Positions 1 through 11,600 of a stretch of 64,000 nucleotides of DNA are shown here, piece by piece. The notes beneath the pieces are model-generated. The model had not been told where the DNA came from. It made no database searches and saw only the letters and a list, made by a program, of their open reading frames with translations. The number at the start of each line of letters is the position of its first letter. The stretch's first letter is position 1. A program made the position numbers and the translations under genes. This stretch comes from Tricholoma matsutake (Eukaryota; Basidiomycota; Agaricomycetes; Agaricales; Tricholomataceae), in NCBI GenBank assembly GCA_026075535.2, contig AP026543.1, positions 3,348,001-3,412,000 on the forward strand, written 5' to 3'.

Positions 1-2642
1 ATGAACCTTCCTTTTCATCATAAACCTTTATTTTAGACAAGCCTTCAAAGCTTTGAAAGCTCCTATCAAATGGCCATCTTCACATGGATTCACATATGTT
101 ACTTTGACCTCTAACACAGTCCTTCAAAAGCATCTTGACCGTTATCACAAAGATGAGTACTTGAAGCTTGCCTAGGAGAAAGGCTGGACTACAACATTGC
201 CCTCCATCAAGCCACAGGTATCCATCACTCCTGTCAAGCCCAGGATCACCTTTTCTCCTGAGCAAGCTCTTCAAAAATTGGTATGCTTCATCGCTGCAAA
301 TGACCAGATAGGTTTAAGCTATGTCCATTTAACCATTTCTCATAATGCTACCAGTCGCTGAATGTTGTTGAAAATGTGGAGTTTCATAATTTGCTGACTC
401 TTTTCCATTATGACTACACAGATGAAGACATGCCTCACCGGTCTAAAATTTGTGTAGCCATTCTTGATATGTGGAGAGCATGGTTTGGACAATTGAAATG
501 AGAGTTGATGGTAAGTATGATTACCGACTGGATCTTTTGTACAGCACTAAGCTTAGCACTTCAGAATGCAGTTGGTGCACTCCACTTCACTGCTGACATG
601 TGGTCTGATAGGTGCCATCAATCATATATCTGCATCACCATTCACTGGATTGCATATGAGCGCCCAGCAGAATGAGCAGGACTTGTCTTCAAATCGACAT
701 TGTTAGCATTTCATGCTCTGCCTGTACAGCACACCAGTCCCAGGATTGCTCAAGCTGTATATCAGTTGCTTGATCATGCTGGTGTCAATGGGAGCGATGT
801 GAGTATCAATTTTCAACATGTCATGTTGTAGCTTCTCTAATATAAATATGATGATTTCAGGCTTCCTGCTGGATGTTGGAGATGGCACTGAACAATGATG
901 CTTTCCTGCGCTCACTCAGTGACATCTCCAAGCAACTTCCTCCCAACCTCATGGTTTCCTTCCATTTCAAAGACTGTTGTATTCAATGCTTTCCCCATGT
1001 TATCAACACCTGTGTGAAACACACTATCAAAGCCTTGAACAATGGTGTTGATGCTGATACTCAAGTGGATGAGCAGGATGGCAAGGGTGACTCAGATGAG
1101 GGCAGCGATGAAGACAAAGGTGGTGATGGTGGCACCAACATTGACACTTCCCTTGAGGATCGATCTCATGGTGATCTGCTCAACAAAGCACAGGGGCTTA
1201 TCAGAAAAATATAATCTTCTGGACAACGATTTGAACCTTTTACCAATATTATCAAAGGTGGGAACCAGTATGGCTGGTGGAAAGATGCACAAGGATCTGC
1301 TATCTCCATTGAGCCCAAGCAACTGCTTTGAGACATTAAGATGTGGTGGGACAGCACTTATCAAATGCTGGCTCATCTTTAGGAATTTTGTCAAGTAAGT
1401 TTGCTTTCACCTCTGGCAGCTTATCAGTGACCTGTTGAAACTAGCCCCTCAAACACTACATCAACATGGAATCTCCAGATAGAAGGGAGCTTCAGAAGGT
1501 CCGAATGTCCAACGAGGAATGGGAATGGATTATGGACATCATTGGTGTTCTTCAGGTATGTTGTCTTTACTGAAACATTGCTGATCCAGACTCATAACAA
1601 TACTACAGTTCCTGCATGAGGTGCAGCAAGTCATGTCAAAAGACCAAACACCCGTTCTAGCTGGCGCCATTCCATCATTCGAACAATTCATGTCCTGCTG
1701 GGAACAACTTGCCGAGAAAAATGCACATCTTGCTCCTGCAATCAAAATCGGTCTCGATTTCACAATGAAGTATTACAAGTGGATGGATGATACTGATGCA
1801 TATGTTGTAGCCATGTGTGAGTATGACTTTCAAGTGCTTCACATGGTCTAAACCATTTCAGTTATTCATCCTGGGATGCATATGTCATGGATTGTGGAAC
1901 ATTGGGATAACAGATATGCCAAGATGGCAGAGAATACAATCAAGAAACTGGTAGGTTGCTTTACAGCTTTACAGCACTAGAACACACACTAATCCTCATG
2001 CAATAGATGGAAAAGTACTGCAGGAAGTTGAATGAGCAAAGTGCCATGCCAGCACCAGCCATCACTTCTCGCACAAAAACCTTGCTCGGATATGTCAATC
2101 TCGGCCTTCCATTGTGCTTAACTCTTGATAATGACAATGAACTGAATTGGGCTGACAACAGCCTTGACACTCAGTGTTGATCAAGAGTATTCTGCATATG
2201 CTTTTGGCACTCTGGCTAAGCTTGACACTGATATTCTGAAATTTTGGGAAGTACATGATCCAAGCATCTTCAACAGCTAAACACACCTGCATAGATGCAT
2301 CGCAAGGATTTCCTGATGGTCTTTGCTATTGCGATGGATTATCTCACTATCCAAGCATCATCTGTGCCTTGTGAATGTGCATTTTCATCTAGTGGCAAAA
2401 CAGACACTGTTCATCGTAACAAGCTTAGCCCTGTCCTCATGGAGGTGCTGCAGATGTTGAAATTTGGGTTCTCCAAAGAACCTTTCAACTTCACCAAAGG
2501 AATTCTTACTGATGAGAATAATCTAGCCATCAAGTTCAATGACAACACTGACATCTTGGCCAAATTGGTTCATCATGAACACACTGATACTCAACAAGAA
2601 GATGTTATTGACAGATTCATTGCAACTGAAGAAGCTGACTGA
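1..2642 (+). pseudogene. Decayed hAT-family transposase (hAT-1), exons scattered
   Basis: Plus-strand fragments in several frames read as a hAT transposase of cut-and-paste DNA transposons. A first catalytic-Asp region reads ALHFTADMWSD near 560-610. Middle pieces include a CFPHVINTC segment (about 990-1015) and a KYYKWMDDTDAYVVAM segment (about 1770-1815). The clearest part is the C-terminal dimerisation domain in 2295-2642, with ASSVPCECAFSSSGKTDT carrying the third acidic residue. Several GT..AG gaps look like short introns, but stops and frame changes (for example after SLDTQC near 2178) show that the copy is dead. The left terminal repeat lies outside the window or is not recognisable, and no target duplication was found. 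Confidence 0.75.
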
Positions 2643-3027
2643 CTGGGGATCAGAGTCATCATCCCATGCCCAAATTTGCATGCTTGATGGTTTTCTACTA
2701 CAGACATTCCTTTGGTATTCAATTTCAATGACTTGCTGGCTGCTCACAGATGTTTCCTTTGAATTGCTATGCATATCTTTTGTGTACTTGTATTGTGCTT
2801 GTTTGTGTAGTAAAGTTGTACTTGTACCATGCTTGTGTAGCACTTTCCTATGTTGTACTACAAAATTGAACTGGTGTATACCATTTAACACAGATCGCCA
2901 AGAAAAGTGGCTTATGTAAGCATGTTCAAACTTCAAACATCTGCATTATCCACATGTGGGTCGTTAAACTATTGCTCTATTGTCTCCTTGCTAATTCCTC
3001 TCAGCACTTATTGCTTGCTACGCAGAG
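2643..3027. other. Gene-free spacer
   Basis: AT-rich, T-rich sequence following the hAT-1 C-terminus, probably its 3' non-coding end. The short open frames here have no recognisable motif. Confidence 0.4.
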
Positions 3028-5130
3028 GGATGGGAGATCTACCTCCTGGTGTATTCAGAGTGTGTGGAAAGTATAGGCTTCATAAAAAGATTGGTTAAGG
3101 ATCTTTTGGTGCATTTCAAGTCATTTCTTTTGCAGTATTCATCTTAATGAATATTCTGTAATACAGAAGACATATATCTTGCATGCAATGTCATTAATAG
3201 AGAGTGTGTGGCAGTGAAGATGGAACCTCTGGACTCAGATCATCCGAAACTTCCCCAGGAATGGAAGGTTTACAAGTCTCTCACTTCTTCACCTGGTATC
3301 CCTCATGTGTTCTGGTTTGGAACTGAATGGGGGTACAAGGCTATGGTTATGAGTCTTCTTGGGCCATCACTCAAAGACCTCTTCACTGCTTGCAATCGCA
3401 CCTTCACCCTCAAGACTGTCCTTAAACTGGCATACTGCTTGGTACTGGATTGTTGTGTCTGTCTTTTGTAACACAGTCATCTTCTACTCATAGATTTCAC
3501 ATATTGAGCACATCCACCTCCACCACTTTGTCCATTGTGACATCAAGCCCAACAATTTTCTTGTAGGGATCTGTCAAGATTCACACAAGGTTTACATCAT
3601 TGATTTTGGTCTCGCAAATCAGTATCATGATGAATTCACACTTACTCACATTCCTTATCAAGTACACAAACATCTTACTGGAACAGCTCGCTACATGTCT
3701 ATCAATGGCCACTTGGGCATTGAGCCTTCACAATGTTGATGATACTCGACTAGGAAACCCAAACAAAACCCACAATAAGGGCTCGAATGGTATAACACTA
3801 GTTAGAGGAAGGTTACAAGGTGGTACTAAATATCACCGCTGTAAACCAGGGGTATGAAAATGACTCTAAAGGGTGTGCGATGAGGTTCGATGAGGTTCAA
3901 AAGTATTCAAAGCATTGCCATGAGGTTTGAGAGAAGTTCAATAACAATCGAGGGCGTACAAAGTGCTGCGATAATGTTTGAGGAAAATTTAATGAAGTTC
4001 GAAGAGTATGCGAAGAGGTGCAATGAAGTTTGAAGAAGTTTGAAGGCTTTTATAAAAGACGAAGACGCCTTTGACGGTGGCTGAGGATAGACTATGAGGA
4101 TGTAGAAAGGTGTCTAGAGAGGATAGACAATATGTGATAGTTTCAAGAAGCTAGTACGAGGAGTTTGAGGAAATTCGGCATAAAACACTGAATTTCGAGA
4201 CTAAGTCGAGATGCTTGGACTCAAGAGAATAGCTCTTAAATCAGACAATTGGTGTGAGAGGACGATCTATTCTGTTCTTCTAAGTAGCTAGTACAAGGCT
4301 ATATATGTTTGGGAGAAGTGATACTAAAAAGGAAATAAAACATGAGGAATACATGAGGCAAGATATAAAACAATAGAGAATCTTTGCAAATCATAGAATA
4401 AATGAAAGAAGATAAGAAGGGAAATGTCTAGAGGCATGATTTATTACTGGTACCTGTCCCCATTGATCCAATATATCATCAAGGTGTCAAAGCACCACAA
4501 TTGTGTCCTAAAATCCCATCGTTGTATCTCCTCATGTCCAGTGGTGCTCGATATGCGATGCACTAACTCTTACAAGGTGTGCTGCGTGTATCTGAAGGGT
4601 GGTGCAATAGGTGTATGGCAGCCAAAGGCATTCAAAGTGCTGCGATATTGTTCAAAGTGGTTCAAAGTGGTTCAAGATCGTTCGAAGTCGGTCGAAGTAG
4701 TTTCGGAGCGGTGTCACGGGGTTCGTAGGGGTTGGGAGCGTGCGTTTTGATGTGTCGATGCCTCTGGAGACGTTCCCAGAGCTTAGAGCGCACAGTGGAC
4801 CTATCAACATGATGATCTGGAGTCACTAGCACATATTCTCATCTACTTCCTCCGTGGATCACTTCCATGGCAATGCCTGGAAGGCTCATCAAGAAAGCAG
4901 AGGTTCCAATGGATAATGCAGAGAAAGCAGAACACAACCATGGCTGAGCTATGCACTGGCCTTCCCAACAAGTTCCGCATCTTCCTCAATTACACATGCC
5001 ATCTTTCATTTGATGCTGAACCCGACTACAAATATTTATGATCCCTCTTTCAAGACCTTTTCGATGCAAGTGGATATTATGATGATGACATTTTTGACTG
5101 GGAAGCTGCAGGGGTTCAGCTGCCGGGTGT
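3028..5130 (+). pseudogene. CK1-like protein kinase pseudogene, split by an insertion
   Basis: Casein-kinase-1-like serine/threonine kinase remnant. In order it shows GKYRLHKKIG then a TAA stop inside the glycine loop (about 3071-3105), the ATP-lysine region VAVKMEPLD (about 3208), LLGPSLKDLF, a catalytic-loop version [15 protein letters not shown] (about 3525-3567), the magnesium motif [10 protein letters not shown] (about 3598), and the substrate-loop segment [19 protein letters not shown]. After roughly 1 kb of foreign DNA the kinase resumes at about 4806 with DDLESLAHILIYFLRGSLPW and runs to a DLFDASGYYDDD tail near 5090. The glycine-loop stop, another stop in the tail and the insertion make it non-functional. 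CK1-like paralogues are often multiplied in Agaricomycetes. Confidence 0.8.
3734..4809. mobile_element. Solo-LTR-like insertion inside the CK1 pseudogene
   Basis: Foreign DNA separating the two kinase halves. It begins TGTTGAT and ends ATCAACA, a perfect 7-base inverted pair of the TG...CA type typical of LTRs. Inside is a TATA-like GCTATATATG (about 4298) and an AATAAAA motif, but no coding region, as expected for a solo LTR of about 1.08 kb. A GTTCAAAGTGG/GTTCGAAG tract occurs near 4640-4700. No convincing 5-bp duplication flanks these ends. An alternative reading is a 7-bp direct repeat TGATGAT (3737-3743 and 4810-4816) as the target duplication of a slightly shorter insert. Confidence 0.6.
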
Positions 5131-5992
5131 CGCTGGTGTCACTGGCATGATTCTTAGTTCAGAGTCTGAGACTAGTAGGGCAGGGGTCTAGATGAATAGT
5201 GTGTCTATCAGTAACTTGCAGCCTTTAAATCCTAAGTCTCCATACATGTTAGTTTCATTCAGGATGTCGACGTGTCACTTGGTGTTGTACTTTTTTACCT
5301 CAATATATCCAAACTACCTTTATCTATTAACCTGTTGTTGTATCTTGCATTGGTTGTATACATTTTCTTGGTGGCTTCAAGCCTTTGATAGTAATTCCTT
5401 TATAGTGAGGTGGCTCAAAACTGGCTCAAAACTGACTCAAGCCAGAAATGGAAGGTATAAGGGCAACCTCAGCCTCTAGCAAAGGGAAATCTGAAGTTAA
5501 AATTATACTACATAGTACAGGGATTGGGGACACACCTAGCAAAGGGAAATCCAAAGAGAAAACTCTAAGGATCCCTTTGCTGATGCCCAGTATATGTGAA
5601 GATGACGAAAATCAAATAATAACCTAAAAATAGAAAAGGCGGAGATAGGCAGATCAAGGCCGCCGAATGACATCATACCAAGGGGTAGATGTCGGAAGGG
5701 GTGCTCTGCCTCTAAATATAAAACTGTCAACATGCACAAACATGATAGAAAGGGAAAATTAGTAATAAAATCCAGAAAAATCATAGAAAATAAAGAATAG
5801 AAGGAAATGGAGTGAGGAAAAATATAGAATGAACGTAAAAAATAGGAGAAACACACAGGGCACCCCCCTAGTCCCCTTACAGAAGGAGCCAGCTGAGTGG
5901 CTGTACTTAGCTGGGTTTTGGCTGAGTTGGCAATGTCTGAGCCAACTTGCAGCTCAATAGGTGGCTGTGCTAGCCAAGCCATGGCAACACTG
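5131..5992. other. Gene-free region with a 16-bp direct repeat
   Basis: No convincing gene. The sequence CTAGCAAAGGGAAATC occurs twice, at 5476-5491 and 5536-5551. The minus-strand open frame through 5536-6051 is low-complexity and partly antisense to the Gypsy tail, so it is not called. Confidence 0.4.
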
Positions 5993-6169
5993 CTCCAGGC
6001 TGTCCACCCTGTGTTCCACCTCTCCCAACTGGAAGAAGACACTCCCAACACAATTCCTAATCATATCCAACCTCCACCTCCTCTGGTCATTATAGACCAT
6101 GAACTGGAGTACAAGATTGTGGAAATCCTTAACTCAAAAATCGACAACCCTCTCCAATGCAAGTTGAGA
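5993..6169 (+). pseudogene. Gypsy A pol C-terminus, left half of chromodomain
   Basis: The frame reads HPVFHLSQLE, then a proline-rich linker, then ELEYKIVEILNSKID. This is the usual tail of a fungal chromodomain (Tf1/sushi-type) Gypsy integrase, just before and into the chromodomain. It ends at KLR (6161-6169), where a mariner-like element begins. The matching second half is at 13174-13314, and the two halves are in phase when the insertion is removed. No RT or integrase core lies upstream, so element A is 5'-truncated at about 5990. Confidence 0.75.
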
Positions 6170-6171
6170 TA
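6170..6171. repeat. TA target duplication, left copy
   Basis: TA immediately before the mariner-like terminal repeat. Its partner is at 13174-13175 (or 13164-13165). Confidence 0.6.
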
Positions 6172-6198
6172 GAGGAACTCCAAACACATCTAATGTCA
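6172..6198 (+). repeat. Mariner-like terminal inverted repeat, left
   Basis: 27-bp terminal repeat, reverse complement of 13137-13163 with one mismatch at its tenth-position region (AACTCC versus AAATCC). Confidence 0.85.
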
Positions 6199-6641
6199 CA
6201 TACTTTTTGGTGACAAAAGCATTACAAAACCAAAGAATAAAAGATGCTAAAGATTCAGAACCTCATAAAATAGATTGGTCACCACCAAGTCCTTCATTTT
6301 ATAAATTTGGGAATTTTGGCAGTGACAGATTGACTAAAGTGTTCCATTGAATTGGCATCTTGCAATATGTTCATTTTTATGTATTAATTTATTACAAACA
6401 TGTGATTTACATATGAGACAGCAAATCGTGTTGCATCAAATATAATTTTATGGCTGGCCAGAAAAAGCTCAAGCTTGCATACATTCTTAATCTAGGAAGC
6501 TGGGCCATGGGGTAAGAAGATAAAGCTATCAACAAAAGATGGTCCAGACAAGGAAAATGTGCATGCTTGACACACACACAACTTCATCACACTAATTATT
6601 GACTGCTGTCATGGCAGGTCAATCCCAATTCCAAATGGCAG

Positions 6642-7112
6642 GTGTTGATAGAAAGAGCTGTCTCTATAATCAGTAGCATTACTGAATCTGTGTTTGGAAG
6701 GGCTGAGGACAATGCAATACACAAACATCAGGCTCAAGATGATGGTAGCATGGGGTCTGTGGCTCCACTTCTGCTTCCAGCTGTCTTTGTACCTGCTGTT
6801 GAAGCAGCCAGTACCAATATTAATGATGGTACAGTGGAGGACATGCCCACTATAGATGGGCCTGAGGCCAGACCTGATGCAGAAACCCCAATGGCAGAGA
6901 GCATACAACCAGACAGATTGGACTCCTGCTCACATGCAGGCCCACCCATGGAGGAAAGTGATGATGAATCCAATGCTGGGGATGAAGATAAAAGTGATTC
7001 TGAAGGTGTCAGAGATGCACAGGATGATGAAAAGCAGAAAATATGGATATCACTGAGTACAGAGGCAGCCCCTGCTGCCCATCCACAGATGGACAAGATT
7101 ATCAATCCATGA
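6642..7112 (+). CDS. Acidic open frame at the 5' end of the mariner-like element
   Basis: A 156-codon open frame inside the mariner-like element, upstream of the recognisable transposase. It is acidic, with a Glu/Asp/Ser-rich stretch (EESDDESNAGDEDKSDSEG). No domain is recognised. It may be the transposase N-terminal region or a first exon, since the transposase-like reading continues in another frame from about 7040. The composition could also be fortuitous. Confidence 0.35.
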   Translation: MLIERAVSIISSITESVFGRAEDNAIHKHQAQDDGSMGSVAPLLLPAVFVPAVEAASTNINDGTVEDMPTIDGPEARPDAETPMAESIQPDRLDSCSHAGPPMEESDDESNAGDEDKSDSEGVRDAQDDEKQKIWISLSTEAAPAAHPQMDKIINP

Positions 7113-8637
7113 AGGAAGAATGGAAAGGGCCACAAAGATCTGGACCTCGATCTCCTATTATGATCATGCCTCAAAGCAATAAAATGATTCTTATGGAATT
7201 ACACCAACACTACATCAAGATTTTATGGGAAATGGATTGCTGCATCAACTGACACAGTGAGAGCATCTGAGAAGGGTCTGTGGTTTGCCTGCCAGCTATG
7301 AGAGTGGTCAAGCGCTTTCATTAACATTTTCAATCAATTGGAAAATACATATCTGCAATGGATATTGTACACTACCTTGATTAGCCTGAAGTTAAAGCAC
7401 CTCAAAAAACCATCACAGAGAGAACAGCACACAACTGGCTTAAGAAAATGGGTTATCAATGGAAGCTTGAGCCATATGGCCAGTATGTGGATGGGCACAA
7501 ATGGAAAGATGTGACTGATTACTATCAAAACACATTCCTTCCAAAATGGAAAGATCTCAAGCACTGTATGCACACATGGACACAAGATGGAAAAGAGGAG
7601 CCAGATGGAGTTCCACAACCATGCAACTGAAGAGTTGTTGTGTGGTTCCATGATGAGTCCACATTTTATGCCCATGACAGACAGAAAAAACATTGGGTCC
7701 ATAATTCAGAGAAAGTGGTTCCCCGAGCAATGGGTGAAGGTGTATCTTTGATGGTTGCTGACTTTTATTCTGCAGACTATGGCTGGTTATGTCTCACCCA
7801 ATGGAAAAGAATCTGCGAGGGTACTTTTCAAAGCAGGAAAAAATTGAGACAGCTACTTACCAATGAGGATATTGTATAGCAAGCAGATGCCGCCATGGAT
7901 ATCATTGCAAAGCACTATCCTGATAAGGATCAAGGGGCCACTGAACACTTTTGGGGTCGAGGTGATGGTTGTTGATGAAGCTGGCAAGATCAGATACACT
8001 GCAGATGGGAAGCCTGAAAAGAAGACCATCCAAATGGGCCCAGGGCAGCTTCCTGATGGCAGTGCACAGCCATTTTATGATGGGAATGGGGTTTTTAAGG
8101 GCACAACATGGATTTTGCAAGAATGCAGAATGCATCAAGAATCCAAACTTTGCACTGAATGCAAGAATTTCAAATGTAAGGAAGGGGAAACACAATGCTG
8201 CCAGCAACTCATTCTATATAATCACCTGGTTTTCACTGATCAGGAGTCAGTGCTAGAACTCAGATCCAGAGTGAGAGGGTTTGAGGTGCTATTTCTGCCA
8301 AAATTCTATTGTGAGCTAAATTTCATTGAGCAATGCTGGGGACATGCAAAAAGGATTTATCATCAGTATCCTCCATCATCAAAGGAAGCAGATTTGGAAG
8401 CCAACCTATTGTCTGCACTGGATTCTGTCTCGATGGAAATGATGTGGTTGTAAGATCTCTCACCTTCAAGTTATCTGATGCTGAGTTGTGATCAACTTTA
8501 TCTAAAATAGACTTGCAACATGAGCTCATTGGTTCATGGATGCATATTACCATGGACTAAATGGAAAACAAGCTGCTTGGGCTGCACAAAAATATAGAGG
8601 ACATCAAGTAGTACCAGAATCTCTCATGGATGATCTT
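7113..8637 (+). pseudogene. Tc1/mariner-like DDE transposase, decayed
   Basis: Cut-and-paste transposase of the DDE_3 type common in basidiomycetes. Recognisable blocks are a helix-turn-helix-like region with QYVDGHKWKDVTDYY (about 7480), the first catalytic Asp in VVWFHDESTFYAHD (about 7640-7675), SLMVADFYSADYGWL (about 7745-7790), a GVFKGTTWILQE block (about 8090), and the last acidic residue in FLPKFYCELNFIEQCWG (about 8296-8343). The segment expected to carry the second catalytic Asp (FDN-type motif) is absent near 7925, where the frame also shifts. TAG or TGA stops precede VVVWFHDES and follow NEDIV. The C-terminus WAAQKYRGHQVVPESLMDDL is cut by the hAT at 8638 and resumes at 12926 with MKANLS and a stop at 12944-12946. 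Confidence 0.8.
8630..8637. repeat. 8-bp target duplication of hAT-2, left
   Basis: ATGATCTT directly before the hAT terminal repeat. An identical copy is at 12918-12925. Eight-base duplications are diagnostic of hAT insertion. Confidence 0.95.
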
Positions 8638-11600
8638 TAGGGCTGCGCACCGTGCCGTACATCAACGGTTGTATGGTGCCGTATGACGGCCCCGGCACCC
8701 ATACCATCAGGGATCTGTGTTATCAGCTGATGGTATGGTAGGCGGTATGGTCTGATGCCATATGATACCGTACTTGTACAGCCGTACATGGCATGTATGG
8801 TTGTATTTGAGTCATGCTTATCAATGTTGATCTTTTTGTTGATCATTGATATCGACGATCATCATGGATATTACAGCGATGAGCTCCCTGCCTATTCTTG
8901 CTTGTACATTTTACCACCTGGCACCAACGTGGTCACAGACCTCAAACTCTCATGCCTCTCGCGAGTTACTTACAGTATTACAGGCCGCTGAGAGTCATGG
9001 GACCCCCAGTTTTAGCTATTGTTAATTTGGTATGCATCACAGTTTTTACTGATATCTACTTCCTGACCATTCTATTGGCTGATGCATAGTGTAGTAATAT
9101 ATTGGTTGTCAGCCATCTGTAACAAGTGAAGAATACAGATGCACGTTGTCGAGTTCCATTTCAAATGTTGCGAAAATTTACTCCATTTTTTTTATTACTC
9201 CTGGCACCTGCCTGGGATGACCACTAAGCTCTCAGATTCAGGAATGCACTCGCACTCGCACTTCAAATCAAGGCATGGATATAAAGTACTATCAAGAATC
9301 TCTGCACCCCAACTTTCCCTGATGTTGTCTCCCTCTACTCAAACACTAGGTGAGCTGCCATCTTCCCTACGAAGCTTACTGTCAGTTCTAATGTCACTAC
9401 ATAGAGCCCAAGCATGCCAACTGGGGCAAAAACATGGCTGCATTGATTGAAGAGGAAGTGCTGGATATAGATGGCCAACCGAAGAAGCAGTCAAATCCAC
9501 GTTGTCCGCGCAAGCGCAAGTGGAAGCAAGCCAAGAAGACTATGCAAATGACTGACGACAGTGATGAAGACAGCAACTTCTTGACCTCGAGCTCTGGTGA
9601 AGAATCAACTGCCGAATCCGGCTCAGATCGAGCTGATGGTGTGATTCCAAATGACGAAGTAAGTTTCTCACTACCCATGCTGCAACCTATTCCTAACATT
9701 GCTTTTTACAGATAGCTGACATGCTCCCTTCGAAGACGGCACCCATCACTGCATGAACCAAAACAACAACATGCTCGAAGAAGGCATGCAAGGTGACTGT
9801 TGAAGACATTGAAGATGCTGATAGCCCCCGGAATGTGTCAGCATGAAATTGTGCTGCATCTCCAGATCCCCTGGCTGCCACTGAAACTATGACAAGCAAC
9901 ACAGAGCAGCAAAAAAAGGTAAGTGTTCTGATGGCTTCACCTGCTCTGCTTACAATGTGCATATCCCAGAAGATGGGAGGAGTGAAACATAGCAATCTGA
10001 TATACCTATTCTATGAATTAGTTCCCCAGAATGGTAGTGGTCAGATAGGTGATCCTGGCAACAAGCACTATTGCTGCTGCCATGGCAATCACAAGATTCT
10101 AACAGTGACCAAGCTCATGAAAAGTAATCTGAACAGTTTGTGTACTATTTTTGCTTCAACAAGATGCCACTATTTACCAATGTTCGTTAGGGCTCATTGG
10201 CCATCTGAAGCACTTCCCAATGATGTATCGGCTCTATTGTGTACTCAAGGACCGGGCTGAGCCCCCAATGGCCGAAGAAATTGGATTTGCATCTGGAAAA
10301 ACAGTACTAGACCTGAAAAGCGACGCCGAATATCTCAAAAAACTTGAGGCTGCCACGGAGAACATTCAGAAGGCCTTTGCTATGCAAGAAGCAAATGCTG
10401 CGGTATGTTTAACTGCTCTCTTTTTTTCTTCAAATGCTAACAAATTTTGGGAATCAGGGTCCGTGGGATCAAGCAAAATTTGAATGCCTGCTCATGGAAT
10501 GGATTGTGGCCTGTGACCAACCTTTTGATGAGGTTGAAGAGGAGGAGTTTGTCAAGCTCATGACCTATGCACGCCACCCTGCCCCCTCCATGAAACTTCC
10601 TGGTCATGAAGGGATTCGTTGTCAGGTGATGAAGATGGGCGAAGAAACTGTTGATGGTATCTGTGAAATGTTTGCAGTGGGTGAGATCCAGTGGTATAAT
10701 GTCCTCCGTGCTCACCATTGCATAGAATCTCGAAGGGAAAATTGCTCTATCTCTCGATGCGTGGACTTCTAGCAACCAGTACGCATTCTTGGCAATAGTA
10801 GCACACTATGCGACTAATGAAGGGCAACTCGGTATGTTGACTATCCAAGGGCTCTGTTACCTGGTAATAATTGTTTGTCCAACGTTGCAGAAGAACTTCT
10901 TATTGATTTTCGAGAACTTACGGGGGAACATTCTGGGGAGAATATGGCAGAGGCTGTGTGGGAGACACTCAAGCAGTATGACCTTATTGGATGAGTAAGT
11001 TCACTCAATTTACATCCGCTATCATTACATTATTGAAATTTTCCATTGCGAAGATCATTGCTCTGGTCATGGATAATGCAACAAACAACAACACACTTGC
11101 TCTAGGAATAGAGCGATGCTCCAAGGAGGCAGGATATTACTTCTCTGCTATGGACTCTCGCATGTACTGCATGCCGCATACAGTTCATCTTGCAGCCATC
11201 AAGGTACATGTATACTTTTGCTGCACATGCGCCCTAATGAATGTTTGTATGACAGCTTCTTGAAGGTATTGGTGCTCTCTTGAAGGCCACCAGCAAGAAG
11301 GCAAAATCTCATAGCGGCAATTATTAAGACAGTGCTGTAGCACCAGTGGAACACAAGTTTGACAATGAGGCTGTACAACAAGAAGATGAGGCTGAGGATG
11401 AGGACGAGGATGAGAATGAGAGCTGTGCAATGAGACCAGATGGGATTCTATCTGCTGTAGTTAAAGTAATGTCTTCTTTTTCTTCCATTGAAGCCCTGGA
11501 ATTTTTCCAGTTACGAAAAATCATACGGAGTGTACGCTCCAGCCCACAACGCCGCCAAAATTGGTACAAAGAAATTTATGTAACAATGAATCAAGGGATT

